From NCBI GenBank assembly GCA_000708835.1, contig DF237614.1, forward strand, positions 7,207 to 46,880: 39,674 bases of DNA, written 5' to 3'. Made by a program: the position numbers and the translations under genes. The notes below the pieces were generated by a model. The model saw only the letters and a list, made by a program, of their open reading frames with translations, searched no databases and had not been told where the DNA came from. Below are positions 1 to 12,200 of this stretch, in pieces (position 1 is the stretch's first letter; each line of letters starts with the position of its first letter). This DNA is from Klebsormidium nitens (taxonomy: Eukaryota > Streptophyta > Klebsormidiophyceae > Klebsormidiales > Klebsormidiaceae).

Positions 1-241
1 GGTCATTGGTCATTGTTTGTCCCCCCCCCCACAACCCTCTCTCTCTCCCCCCCCCCGGTGGGGAGGGGTCTGTTTGTTGGTCCACTTTCGCCCGTTGCTT
101 GCTGCACCTGTCACTGGACACTGATGTTTTACAATGTTGTCATAAAACGTTGCATTCCGAGTTCACAAGACTCGGCAAGGGTCTGGAGAATTATGACAAC
201 ATGTTTTCTTTACCAGTGGTGCGATGTGACTTAACGTCATT

Positions 242-700
242 AATGTTGCCATCCGAGTCACGATGATGTCACAAGACGTGGCGGTCAACGATGTGCCTTG
301 ACATCTTGCCAATTGGCATGTCAGCAACCAAAGTTTCCAGCAGTGTGGCGTCGGATTCACCCAGTGCCGTACAACCGGAAGTCAATACTTAAGGACTTGC
401 TGGATGTGGGGCGGGAGAATTTAAAGCTGGTCACGTGACTTTCGGCGCAAGAAGCATGTTTGGGCACACATGTTTGGATTGAGCAATGGTGTATGACAAC
501 ACTACGTGACAAACAATTAAGGGGACTGTACGTCAACATCGTTGAATTTGTCAAGAAGTCAGAAAAAGTAACAAAATATCTTATCGGACTCCCAAAGAAT
601 ACCTATCCAGCCGACAAAACGTACCCCACAGAGTCGCGGCCACGTCGTCCTAACTCTCTTGTCTAGCCGTTGACTTCCCAGCTCATGTCGTTGACTTTCT
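242..700. repeat. Dispersed repeat family 1, copy A
   Basis: This stretch matches 14884-15193 in the same orientation. Shared blocks include one starting AATGTTGCCATCCGAGTCA, a central TTGCCAATTGGCA, a block around TGCCGTACAA, and a terminal GCCGTTGACTTCCC...GTTGACTTTCT. By eye the best blocks are about 75-85% identical, with indels between them. No protein recognisable as a transposase is encoded. It is probably a non-autonomous or degraded mobile repeat of the host genome; its true ends are not defined. Confidence 0.65.
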
Positions 701-848
701 AGCATCAGATTCGGCATCAAAAGTCCGACAAGCCTGCCTGTCTTCGTGATATGAGGTACCGTACCCCAACTCGGTTTGCCACATTCATGACACCTGTAAA
801 TGGCAATCTTTTTCTGTAGAATACCTATGCATGACGACATCGTCGTAG

Positions 849-1253
849 ATGCGGCAACCGTTAAGGGCACAAACAGTTTGTTGCCTTCTGACCGGGCAAG
901 TCGTACACCTGATTCTAGTGTTGCCGCTAGAAGCTTACCCACTCCGGTTCGGAGCTTACGCTATTGGTATGGACACCGAATGGAAGGCACTCGCATCTTA
1001 TTCAGAAGAAGAAATTGAGACTGTGGACTCTCCTTTTGTTATTATCACGCTTCAATGGGCAATGGCAACAGAAAAACGACAGAGCAACTTTGCCATGTCT
1101 TCTACTTTGGAAGGAGAAACTACGGACCTTGAGTGGGACTTCAATGTGGCAACGAAATCACCGGCATTTAGTGAACCCAAAATCAGGAGGAAAACAGCAG
1201 AAGAGAAAATTACTGTCAATGAAGGAGGATTGCAATCAATAGCTTTGCCGTGA
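849..1253 (+). pseudogene. Possible fragment of a DEDD 3'-5' exonuclease-like protein
   Basis: An open frame of 134 codons contains GMDTEWKAL followed by SPFVIITLQWAM. This resembles motif I of Werner/EXD-type 3'-5' exonucleases (a G-x-D-x-E-W core followed by a hydrophobic strand with LQ). The remaining DEDD motifs are absent and the frame ends after a charged tail. It sits next to a dispersed repeat. It may be a degraded gene fragment, one exon of a poorly visible gene, or chance. The assignment rests on one short motif. Confidence 0.2.
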
Positions 1254-1674
1254 CCTACTCCTCTCAGCACGGAGGCGAGATTACTGTGTGATTGAGCATC
1301 CCATAACACAGCTGGATATAATGAAACAGCTGCAGCTCTCAAAAGTCAAATTGGCCGCCTGCAATTCTTCTTCCTCTAGTTCATCCTTCCTTTCAATTCT
1401 CACTGAATGGAGAAGAGGGACGTTCTAATACGAGTCGCGAAAATCGAAGGAAGGATGGGGCATGCTGCCAAGTTGGGGGCAGATTCTTGAGCATCACTGG
1501 ACAGCTTTGTATATGTGCTTCGCACTTTTCTGTGGGACAGAAACTTCTGCTTTGTAGCTATATCTCAAGCGCGCAAGCATTAAGATTTGCTGCAGGAGGG
1601 ACGCGAGTGCCTCTGACCAGAGTGCCTGCGGGACAGGCAGATCAAAGCCGTGCATTGCATAATTGCTTGCAGCT

Positions 1675-3247
1675 ATGCGGGCCCCCAGATTGTTACCCTC
1701 TTTCCAGCTCCTTTTGTTTCTCCTCCTTGCCGCAGCTTCCACTTCAGAAGGTCAATCAGCGCCCTCAGCAGAGCCTGCAGCTACCTCAGTGCTTACAACA
1801 GCCCCTCAGACACCAGTCCTGACAGTACCGGCAGCGACGCCCACTTTGACATCCACCCCTCCGCTCGCAACACCCTTGTCTGAAACAGAGCCACCTGCCA
1901 CAACCACCCCACTTGGCACATCAGCCCCCCCTACTCCCGCAGTGCCAGAAGTTCCCCCCACTCCAGTCCCTGTTGTTCTAGCCACACCCCCGCCTCTTAT
2001 GGATCCTTCACCTGCCCCCCTCATAGCAACAGCCAGTCCAGCACCCACCAGCTCTGCCGTGCCACCTGTCACGAGTCCCACTGAGGCTGCCAACCCTCTT
2101 CCAACAACTGGGGTTGCTGTTCCCCCGGCTCTGCCACCAGGTACAGACTTGTCAATCCCACCGCCCACAATTCTGCCGGGTGCCCCACGCCTGTCTGCAC
2201 CTACTGAGACCTCTCTCCCAGCGTCCGTCCCCTGCACAACTCTTGCAGCAGCGCTTCCCAATGTCACTGTGGAGTCGCCTTTGCCCAAATGTCACGTTTC
2301 CATCGATGATTCCTTATGTTACTTTGCCCCTCGCAACTGCATCGTTGGCACCCTTTGCATTGCCGCCTGTCCTAGCCAGTCACCTATTCCCACCCAATTT
2401 CTTAACCTCAAAAAGGAATCTCCCATCTCTAAACCATCTCTGCAGCTCACAGCAGTCCCGGCGTCCGTGTCCCCCTGCGTCCGTCGCCTTTCCAGGCGCG
2501 TTGGAACCGCCTGGTAACTGCACACTGAGCCCTAGCCATTTGCCCCGTGCAGCGACTTCATTGCCACCCAGTGCACCAACCAACGTCTCTCCAAAGCTGG
2601 CTCCAAATCCAGGCGCGGCCACCATTGGAAGCCTCATTTTCGCATCACCCCCAAGCACGAGCCTGGGGCCTGCACCGTCCACCCTCAACGTGTCATTGAC
2701 AAACATAAGTCTGGCGCCATCTCTCAGCTCCCCCAACCACAACACCTCTTCCAACGTCACATTGGCGCCCTTTTCCAGTGCTCCCAACTGGACCAACTCG
2801 TCAAACACCACAACAGCACCCTCCATCAGCCCCCTGAACCGGTCCAACTCTTCTAATGTCACGCTGGCACCTTTTCCTTCGGGCCCAAACCTAACCAATA
2901 TCACAAATACCACTGCGAGTCTTGCCCCCAGCCCGGCGCAGGCAGTACTGTACGCCCCAGCGCCCGCACCTGGGAGAATCAATGTAACCCTGGCTCCTGG
3001 TCCAAGTCCCGACGGAGCACGCCCTTCAAACACGTCTCCGGCGCCCGCTCCGGCGCAAAATGCAAGTGTTGGAAATTCTAGCCAGAGGGTACAGAATACT
3101 ACAATCTTTGTGCCTGGCAGACTGGAAGTGGCCCCTTCTTCCCAGTTGCCGCGAGGGTCGGGCAACGTGCGGTCTGTGGCGCCAACCGCAAACTACCAGA
3201 TGAGGTTTTCCACAGCTGTTCCGCAAAATATGGGGAGCGTACTGCAG
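1675..3247 (+). other. First exon: signal peptide plus Pro/Ser/Thr-rich glycosylated stalk
   Basis: After the signal peptide the exon encodes several hundred residues dominated by Pro, Ala, Thr and Ser. Many N-glycosylation sequons recur in a repeated pattern (for example NVTLAPF, NTTASLAPS, NVSLTNISLAP). This is the composition of hydroxyproline-rich or arabinogalactan-type cell-wall glycoproteins. The frame starting at 1675 changes by +1 around 2270-2300. Upstream of this the good Pro-rich frame is one phase; downstream it is the other, with N-V-T sequons on both sides. No convincing small intron explains the shift, so an indel (assembly, allele or mutation) is likely. The exon ends at the GTAAGC donor at 3248. 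Confidence 0.55.
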
Positions 3248-6200
3248 GTAAGCTAGCTCTTGAAGCCTCCCGGCCAGCGTTTGGGTCCAGCTCTCCTTAT
3301 TGCACCACTGCATTGATTAGATCAACCCTGCTGCATCCAGTTGATCTTATTGCAATCGCTTTGGGTGTCAGATTCAGAAATGAGCTTGGGCGTTGGCACA
3401 TGGCAGAGCAGAAATGCAGACAGTTACTAAGAATCATAGAGTCCTTTGAATGTTTGTGCCTCGCTTTCGACAAGTTTAATTGTTTATTGAAGGAGCTCTG
3501 ATGGCAATCGCCTCTCTTGCCCTGCATGAGCGGAACAAAGTGTAGCCTTAAAAGGATCCAACTTTCGATCCCTTTGCAATAGTATTGCTCTCTATCACAG
3601 GGTTCCCCACAAGCAAATTTTACGAACCAGTTGGAGTCGGTGGTCCAATACCATCTGGATCCTGCATCGGGGCAGCAATGCGGACAGTCGTGCGTGGCGT
3701 TCTGCCAGGCAAGCAAAGCCCTCTGCCGCCAGCAGTGAAACCTTGTTGTTGCTCAATGCATCAGAAGTGACCCAAGGCAAATCGAAACTACTAATTTCAA
3801 AATCGATTGGCTACCCAATTGCGCAGGCATGTGTCGGAGCCTATCAGTGGTACAGATGTGCCGCCCTTTCATGTTCCTGTTATTTTAAGCTTAGTGACGT
3901 ACGTGCAAAGCATCGATCGCCTCGATCCTGTTTATGGCAGAAGTTAGATTAGTAAGCTGGGTTTGTCGATTTAACATCGACCTGCGCATCAATTCTGAAG
4001 TCATTTGCCTCTTCAATGCTTTATTCCCGCAGCTAGATGACGATTCTGCTAAAGAGTGCGGGAAAGCAGACGCGAGTGCTGCAACAGGCCGCTTGAGCGA
4101 CGGTTACCACCGCATGACCGTCCGCTACTATGCTACGCGTAATGCCAGCGAGCCGTTTGCAGTGTACAGCACCTTCTTCCTTGTTGGTGAGTGCCTAAGA
4201 CACAGCGCCAAATGTATTGGGCGCTGAACGTCGCTGACGTAAGTGGAAGCGCATGATTGAGCACGGTCATCAGCTCACTCTGGCCATGACTGATGCAGTG
4301 CCTGATCTTATGTAGAGGAAAGATGGGCCATCATGTGGTCATCGTTTCCCTGCTTGCCCGTTCTTGTGGGAGCACGTTTGTTTACAACGCACTGTGTCGG
4401 GGTTGTTGGCCTTGCAGAATTATCTGCAGCAAGGATAGTCGTGCGTCGGCTTACTAGGAACCTTCTGACGTTTTATCCTACTCGGCGTCTCCCCAGAGCT
4501 CAATCAGAAACAACGAGATGGCCAGAAACATTCCAAAAGAACAAATCTCGGCTCAGAGCCCGCTCCTTTCTTTCGAAAAAGCGATAACCAACTGTTCGTC
4601 AAGACGTTTGTAACCCGATGTTTCCCTTCACCCAACTGCAGATTCCGTCCCCCCCACCATCTCGATTGCGCTCCAAGCCGCGGATGGAGAGGCGAGAGTC
4701 TTCGAACAACTCCGCCATGGACAACCGACCCTGTTTGTTTTCTGGGACTCGCTCGAGCCATTCCCAGGGCGCGCTGTCTTAAGCGAGCCAATTGAGCCAT
4801 TCAGCGAGGACTCATTACTTGTGGAAGGGGGAACGCTGGTGGGATGGCAGAGGGAAGAGTCACTTGCTTCGGGGGGCACACGGAGGCTGTTGCAAGAGGG
4901 GGGTAACTCAAGCGCGGTCGCATATCGATTCCAGGTAAGAGGGGAAGGAAGCATCATCCGAATTGGAACTGCTGGTAGTTTGAGCTGCTGTACATGGCGG
5001 AGCTAAGGAACCAGTGGGGCTGCAATTGTTATCATGATCGGCCGTTTTTAGACGGGAACGGTTGCGGTGGATACAGATGGAGAGGTGAAAGCATGGCATG
5101 GTCCAAATGCAGTCGCTTTGCCGCTTTACTTGGTCGCGTACTCCTTCCCCTGCGAGGCGCATTTGTCTGCCCTTAGAAAGAGCTTCTGAGAGCGAGCAAA
5201 GTCGGAGAGCGTCGCACCAGGTTTCGAAAGTTTTTTGTGCGTCGATCAGACATCTGGACCGTCCATGTGTGCACATGTGACGAGCTATGCATCTTTGTCA
5301 GATGGTCATGTTGTTGGCAGCATTAAATATTGGGTCAACGTGTATAATCAGACTGAGGGGTGCTGCAAAGACACGGAGACCGTTGGATGACTCGATTGGA
5401 CGGCCAGGTCCAGGTTCGACTGCGTTCAGAAAACTCAATTTCTGCAACCTCCTTCTGAGTGCCATCTTGTGATAGCAACATTTTTGCTCTCGGTCTTATG
5501 ACCGGGGAATCCAGTTCGCTTTGGAAACAAGCACGCATGTGCGAAATGAGGAGTTTCCGATGTGAACTTTGCAGACTTTGACAATGACATCAAAGGACTT
5601 GAGAGTGGCACATTCAGGTACATTCTAGCCGAGTAGTCTATAAATAACCGCCTTGAGACCACTTAGGTCATGGAACTTTGCACTGGAAACATTATACGTT
5701 CATAGGGGAAAAAAGGTTAGGTTAGCGACGGTCAATTTGGAAGGTAAGCGGTCATAGATTGGTACGCAACAACCAAATCGGAAGGGAACAGATTAGGTTC
5801 GAAACGGGCAATCTCTTGAATCAACGGGTCGATTGTTCGCAAACGCTCGAATGCGAAGGGAACGGGTTTGGTCGGCACGGCCGGATGAAGGGAAAAAGGA
5901 TTAAGATTTGTCCATCCAGGTGTTCCCTTCCGGGGTGGGCCCGTCCTTGATCCGAGTCTCTGCACGACCCGGGGCTACGGACCGGGCTCTGAACCCCATG
6001 CAGCTGACCGGCGAGTCTGAGTACACCGTGTATTTTGGTAAGAAGACACCTGCGCTCCTTTTCCGTTCGATTCCTTAACCTTGAATGCTTCATGTTGCCA
6101 CTGCACATGGCTGCTAAGCAAAGCTAGACTTGGAGCGGGTGGGAGCATCTTCTTAGGTGGTCAGATTAGCCTGTTACATTTGCATGCCATGGACCATGTT

Positions 6201-9200
6201 TCAGGGCGTTTGTGCAGAGATCAGAGTGTCTAGAAGTCTTGATCTTGGAGACGCCTTTGTTGCGCGAGTCATTGCCATGAGAATGCTCTGCGCCTGCTCG
6301 AGTTCATCACTTCACTGTCAGACGGTCTCTGGGCCTAATATTTCACGGAGTATATGCTTCTGCATGCAGTCCTAGAGTTTGTAATATGTTCAGTCTGAAT
6401 CTACTCTGCAAACATTGAGGACAAGCATGAAAGTTTGTGCTGGATGGAGTTTAGGATTGGTCGCAACAGCTTGAAGCACAGCAGTCTCGAAGATAGCTCA
6501 CTCCTAGTCATCCACTTTTGCAGACGCACGACGTCCCAAGGCCTTGCTGGCGCTCGTGGTCACCGGCCCAGCTGGTGTGACGTCACTGTCGAGCGCCCCT
6601 GAGCTGACATCAAACAGCGTTGTGGCAGTCCTGCTCTCCTTCGATGAAAGAGTCTATGGTTTCTCCCCGAGCTCTTTGAACATCACCAACGGGACACTGA
6701 CCGCGTGAGGAAATACATCTGCGCCCTTCACCTTGAGAGGCGAAAATCTCGAGATGCGACGCTGTTTGATTGGATCATGGTTTTGAAGTACTCCTTCGCG
6801 CTTCGAGAGGCCCAGTCTGCATTTCTTCTAACTACAAGCGACCAGGATGACTGAGACATGAATCTTGCATAAAGGGAAGACAAGTGCATACGTCTTGCAG
6901 TCGGCATGTAGTCTTCATAAAATAGTACAGCTGACTTCAGCATAGCGGATCAGAGTTCTCAGGTCAGAATGGAAGCCCCTACCTTCTTCTCGATCCAGGT
7001 TTGGACCCGAGGAGGCCATTGAGTCGGGCGGCTCCTCGTATGCCCTCACCATAGCCATCGACCCGCTTGGAAACCTGCTCATTCAGGCGCCTGAGAACAT
7101 CACCTTCAACGCAGTAGGCAAGGGGAACGAGGCGTCCAATCAATTGCAGGTCCAACACTGTAAGTCGCCCGGGGCAGCAGATCCCAGACGATGTCTCCAC
7201 CCTTCATTTTAGCTCTGCCATTTCTATGCAATCGGCGAAGCCTTGGAAAATCGAGAGATCAATGTCCGTTGGTTCATCGCCCAACAGGCTCTTCGATTCG
7301 TAACCTGTATCCGACACAGCCGTTCGCCCCTGTCCCAAGATTTTACATCTTAAATCTGCAGACATTCTGCATCTCTGTAAGAATCAACAGGATGCCACGT
7401 CCGCTTACCCGGCCATGTCTTTCAAGATTGTCCTTATACCGTAGCTTCTCGGCTTGGCTGCCTTTTGGCGCTCTCCTGAAACGCTTCTCTTGCTTGTTTT
7501 AGCATATTCTGAAGCCCCAACATGTACTAAACCTATCGAGGAGCTAGGATAGAGCGTCAGTTTGAAACATGTGAGCAGAAATGAAGAAAGAATTGCTGCG
7601 CCTTTGCATTCCTATTGACATCTTACAATCTCGCTTAAAGTAGTAGTGGGTCGAGTCAATCTGCTGATGCATATAGATGCTGATTTTGAGTCGTAGAATC
7701 GCTGCCCATTAAGCCAACCCGCTTGTCTTCCTAAAACGGAAGAGTCTAAAATCTCATTGAGGAAAGTTGATTTTGGACTTCGCGCCAAGTGCACCAGTCT
7801 AGCTGACTAACTTCTGTATTTTGTGTCTTTCTACCGAGATGCAAGGAGGCCGGCCTGCAAGTTCCTACGTAGGGCCTAGGACTAGGACCGTACTAAGACC
7901 ACTGCAAGAAGAAGACTTTCACCACCCTCTGCTGACATCGTATCGTTGTATGAGCAGATGTGAAAAACGAGAACCTGGAAGCTGGGATCCGTGCGATGGC
8001 CGCTGTTTCGCTGGGCTTACTGGCGACCAGTGCTGGGGTGTCGGCATCCGTGAGCTTCATGGTGAGGAGAAACTATTGTTGGTTACTGAAGATATAGGAT
8101 AGGAGACTTGGGTTGGCATTCGAGTTCCCGCAAGGGCCTGTGGCAAAAAGTGCAAAGCACGGGCAATCTGCCACAGCTCTAAGATGAGACCAATATTCTC
8201 AAGGTTTGTTTGCTCGTTGCTTTTTCTGCTTCCTTTTTGCAAAAGGAACGAGCTCCTGGTATATTCGGCACAGCCAGACACGTGAGTTAAGCAGAGAGAC
8301 TGCAAGGGACACTTATTGCTCTTCTCAATCCGGGGGGCGAGAAGTACAGTTTCGTTATCATAAGAGGATGATGCAACGGATTTGGCAGTATTCCATTCGT
8401 CCATGGCAGCGTTTCATTGGTCCATGGCAGGATTCCGTTGGTCTATCGCAGGGTTCCTTTGGTTTATGCGGCGACTCTTGTAAACCAGAACCTTAGACCG
8501 ACGTCGAAATGGCCAAACAAATCGCTAGAACCGTGCTTGCAGACCGCCGCCGCCAGCATCACGACATTCGCTGCGCGCCAGAACCTCCAAGCGCCGTTGC
8601 CAGCGCCCTACCTGGATGCGAGCTCGGGCCTCTCATTTTCGCTGTTCAACTGGCCCTGTCCCTTCGACGGTCTCATACCGACAGCTTCAGCTCTCGACAA
8701 CCTACTGCCGGGAAACAGCGGCTCCCCAGAGCCACAGGCGCCGTTTGAAAGCCGCACGCTCACTTGGGACAATGGAAGCGTTCCGGTCCGCCTGACGGTG
8801 CTCAGTCGAGCAACGGTGGAGACGGTTCCGTTCAATGCGAGCGTGGAGGCGGATCCGAGTATGTACGGCGCGGAACTGACGGTGAACGCGGACAGGCGGG
8901 CTCTTCTTGCAGAAAATGACGGGTATGTCTGCTTACTTCGTTACCTCTTGGGCTCGGATCTCGCCCTGAACATGTCTCGGAATCATGTGACCTCAGAACG
9001 CCTACCCCTGGTTTCTTGTGGCCGGCGGCCAGGTACAGCGTCTTCATCTGCAGTGTGACGTTGATATGTCTTTGAAAGTCTTCGCTGTGCCTTGCAGATT
9101 GCGCGCCCTGGTCCGAGCAGTCTTTTGGGTTCTCACCATCCTAGTTTTGATGGTGCTCTTCCACTCCAGCAAAGCGCTCGCAGCCTGGTGTTTGAGGCGC

Positions 9201-12200
9201 CACATCGCTCCCTCCCTCTTCGTCTTTCCCGGGCCCGAGCTCATCTTTCTGACCTTTGCAACCCTGCCGCTGACGCACCTGTGCGTCAGAGCGCTGACAG
9301 GTACGGCGTTCTGAACAACTTTTCTGCAGCCGGGCGTTCCCTTCTGAACACCTTTTCCGCAGCAATCTGGTTCCGCTCTGTACACCTTTTCCGCAGCAAG
9401 CCAATCCGCTAGAGTAGTACTACTCCCCAACGGACTTGGGGCTTTGATTCAGCGCCAGTGCGGTCTAGGATTCTGTCCTGGTTATGAGCACACCTCCTTC
9501 GAAGAGATTTGCTAGTATCCGAACGGGTTGCCTGGGGTGAACGATCTTTCGAAAGTGTAACCCTTTCTTTCTCGCCTTCTGTCTGCATCTACTGAAAGTA
9601 ATATGCAGCCGTCAGTTTAGATTCCAGTCTGTTGGACCACATGTCGCGCGATTTTGTAGGATCTTCGACAAGTTTGCACTGCGCGCCACAGAGTTCGGGG
9701 TTTGGCTGCCCGACCAGCGGGTTAGTGACTACGCCAGTACCAGAAACGAAGGCCCGTGCGAAATCACTTAACCGATTGCTTCTGATTGTGTGTGCGTCAG
9801 CCTCTGAAATGACATGAATCGTTGATTGAAAGATGATAAAGATGAATCATGCGCATTGCGTAATTGGTCGTTGTACAGGTGGAACGATGGCGGCCATCGT
9901 GCTTGCATCGGTTGTTCTCACCTGCATCGCCGCCCACCTCGTCTTCCTTACCGGTATCCTTTGGATACATGTCGTGAATGTGAGTAAACCTTCGCTCACT
10001 AGTTAAGTTACAGCTATCATGTGGCTACCCAATGGTGAGCCGCTTAAAGCTTTCCAAGCGAACAGAACAGTCCGTCACGGGTTCAGGTTTCGTTCAGCTT
10101 TCTTTCAGCACACAGAAGCTGGCCGGCGGTTGTGACACCTTAAACGGATAGACGAACAGGTGTGGTCACGCTTGATACGCTCCGCTTGCGAAGAGGCCCC
10201 CATGTTTTCAAAAGAATCGTAGCGCACTTTCGGCGCTACCTCGTCTTCCTAAGTTCATTGTCCAAAAGGCAGGATACTCCCGACCTTCGTCTGACGCTCT
10301 CTGCTCCATCCCCGTCTCAGAGCAAGTCGGTTGCGTTCGTCAGAGAGGACTCCGATGACGACACCCGCTCTTGCTTCCGCGCCCCGGTGCACGGCACGTG
10401 GCAGGTTGTTGACCCCTCGGAAGGGAATCTGTTCGTGGCAAAGTACGGCTTCTTCTATACCGACTTTGCCGGACGCCCCTCGAAATTGCACTTGAACAAC
10501 AGAAGCTTCCGCACTGATTTAGAATCAGTTCAACTCGATCACAACGACAGGGACCTGGCCGTCGAAAGTGCCAATGCCAAGATGGATCCGCCAGCAAGGG
10601 CAATGGTGCCTGGGTCAGTTAAGCTCACATCGAGCACCGCTGTAGAAGAAAACGGCCGCTCGTACTTCACGGATAAGGAGGAGGTTGCGGAAGAAGCGAG
10701 ACTGGCGCTCGAGGAAGGGGCTGAGAACGCGAGACGCGTGGTGCGCCGCGTCGGACGCTTCGGACCGAGCGCCGACCTGAGGCCGCTTTGGAAGGTGGTG
10801 TATCTGCTGATTGTGGTAAGTCAGTCACTGCTTTGCAGCGTACATGCAATAGTCGTTTCTCTCGACCAAAATGTGGAAGGTGATACTACCGTACAAGGGC
10901 GAGAATTACCCCGGGATGGAGTAGTTAGTGTGATGCCGATGGCGTGGAATCGCTCTTTCTACATTGACTGCTGATGCTACGCCGGAGGTCTGACAGACTA
11001 TGAATCCTTCTTAGAAAATCTGATTGAATACCGAAATAGATGAACAAATCTACGGTGATATGAGAGCTTGAGCGAGACCGTCAAAAGCACGGACCATGGA
11101 AGGGAGTCTTCTTGAGACGTCCTCCTGATACAGAAACGGAGCGCAAGTGCTGTGGGTAGAAAGGGAAAGATTCTTGTTGATTCAATGTCAGCAGAGAATG
11201 GTATCAGAAGGGGATTTCCCGGACCCAGATTTTGTACGCTTTGAGTTCCGAATTTCTTTCTCTTGATGGATTCCCTCAGCTTTGACAAAACCCTCCTTCT
11301 CCAACAGTTGGTCGAGATTTCCATGCTCGGTGCGACCAAAGGCATCCGAGCCTCGTACTGGCAAGTAGGGGTGTCGTTCTCTCTACGGCTGGTGCTCGTG
11401 ATGCTGCTAATCCTTTTCAGGGTGAGCTCTTTCAAATTTTCTTCTCTCGTGTTCGTTCAGCGAGTCGGAAACGCAGAAAGTATGCATGCTGTTATTCGTC
11501 AAGCTCTGCGGGACCTTCTTCTGATTGCAGCCAGCATGTGAGGATTCATTTTGGTGGCTTTAGACGGAATCGCGAAACGCTGGACGAAGCGAAACGAACG
11601 TAACCGTTGAAAAGTCTCATCGGTCAAATCCTTAGCACGGTATCAGGCTTACACATCAGCAAGGACTAAGTACCGGCCAGTTTCGATCCGAACCGTTTCG
11701 TGGAGGCTCCGAAGCTCTGATCAAAGTTTCTAACAGGTTCGCCGAAACCCGCATGATCCAAGCTTCGAATTTTTTCGTCCTTTTTCTCTTGTTCATCCAA
11801 TGGGGTGTTGGCATATGCAAGATAGGCCGTAACAAGTCTCTGTATGTAGAGCACTTAACACCCTGATATTCGAATCCCGCCAGAGTGAAACAGGGAGGCG
11901 ACCTTTACTCAGGAAGACTGTTGATCGAGTCGGCTCGGTCCCTGCTCTTTTATGCTCGCTGCGCCACGTACTTCTTCCCTACCCTAGGCTCTGAAGGAGC
12001 TCGCCAATACCAGCGGATGAATCTCTCATCATCTTCAAGCCGCGTCATCATTGCCACAAAAAGTGCAATTTGTTCAAGGACGATCATCTCATCAGTGAAG
12101 TGCGGTGTATCCCCTCCTGCACTGTATCCCCGCATCCTTCCTTCCGTGCACTTTTCCCACGCCATCTACTTTTTCCTGCGCTGAACCCTCTACCATTTCT

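Larger units (their letters stand above)
1..1674. other. Intergenic, repeat-bearing 5' region
   Basis: No convincing complete gene is seen. The first 70 bases are C-rich low-complexity sequence with a CT run. A 12-bp inverted repeat (134-145 with 191-202) flanks a short spacer. Positions 242-700 belong to a dispersed repeat described separately. Positions 849-1253 hold a short reading frame, also listed separately. The remainder up to the signal-peptide start at 1675 shows nothing I can name and presumably contains the promoter of the downstream gene. Confidence 0.5.

Noticed and set aside
1806-2288. 160-codon minus-strand Gly/Val-rich frame
   Set aside because: It is the antisense of the Pro/Thr-rich stalk, which explains its composition; there is no independent motif.
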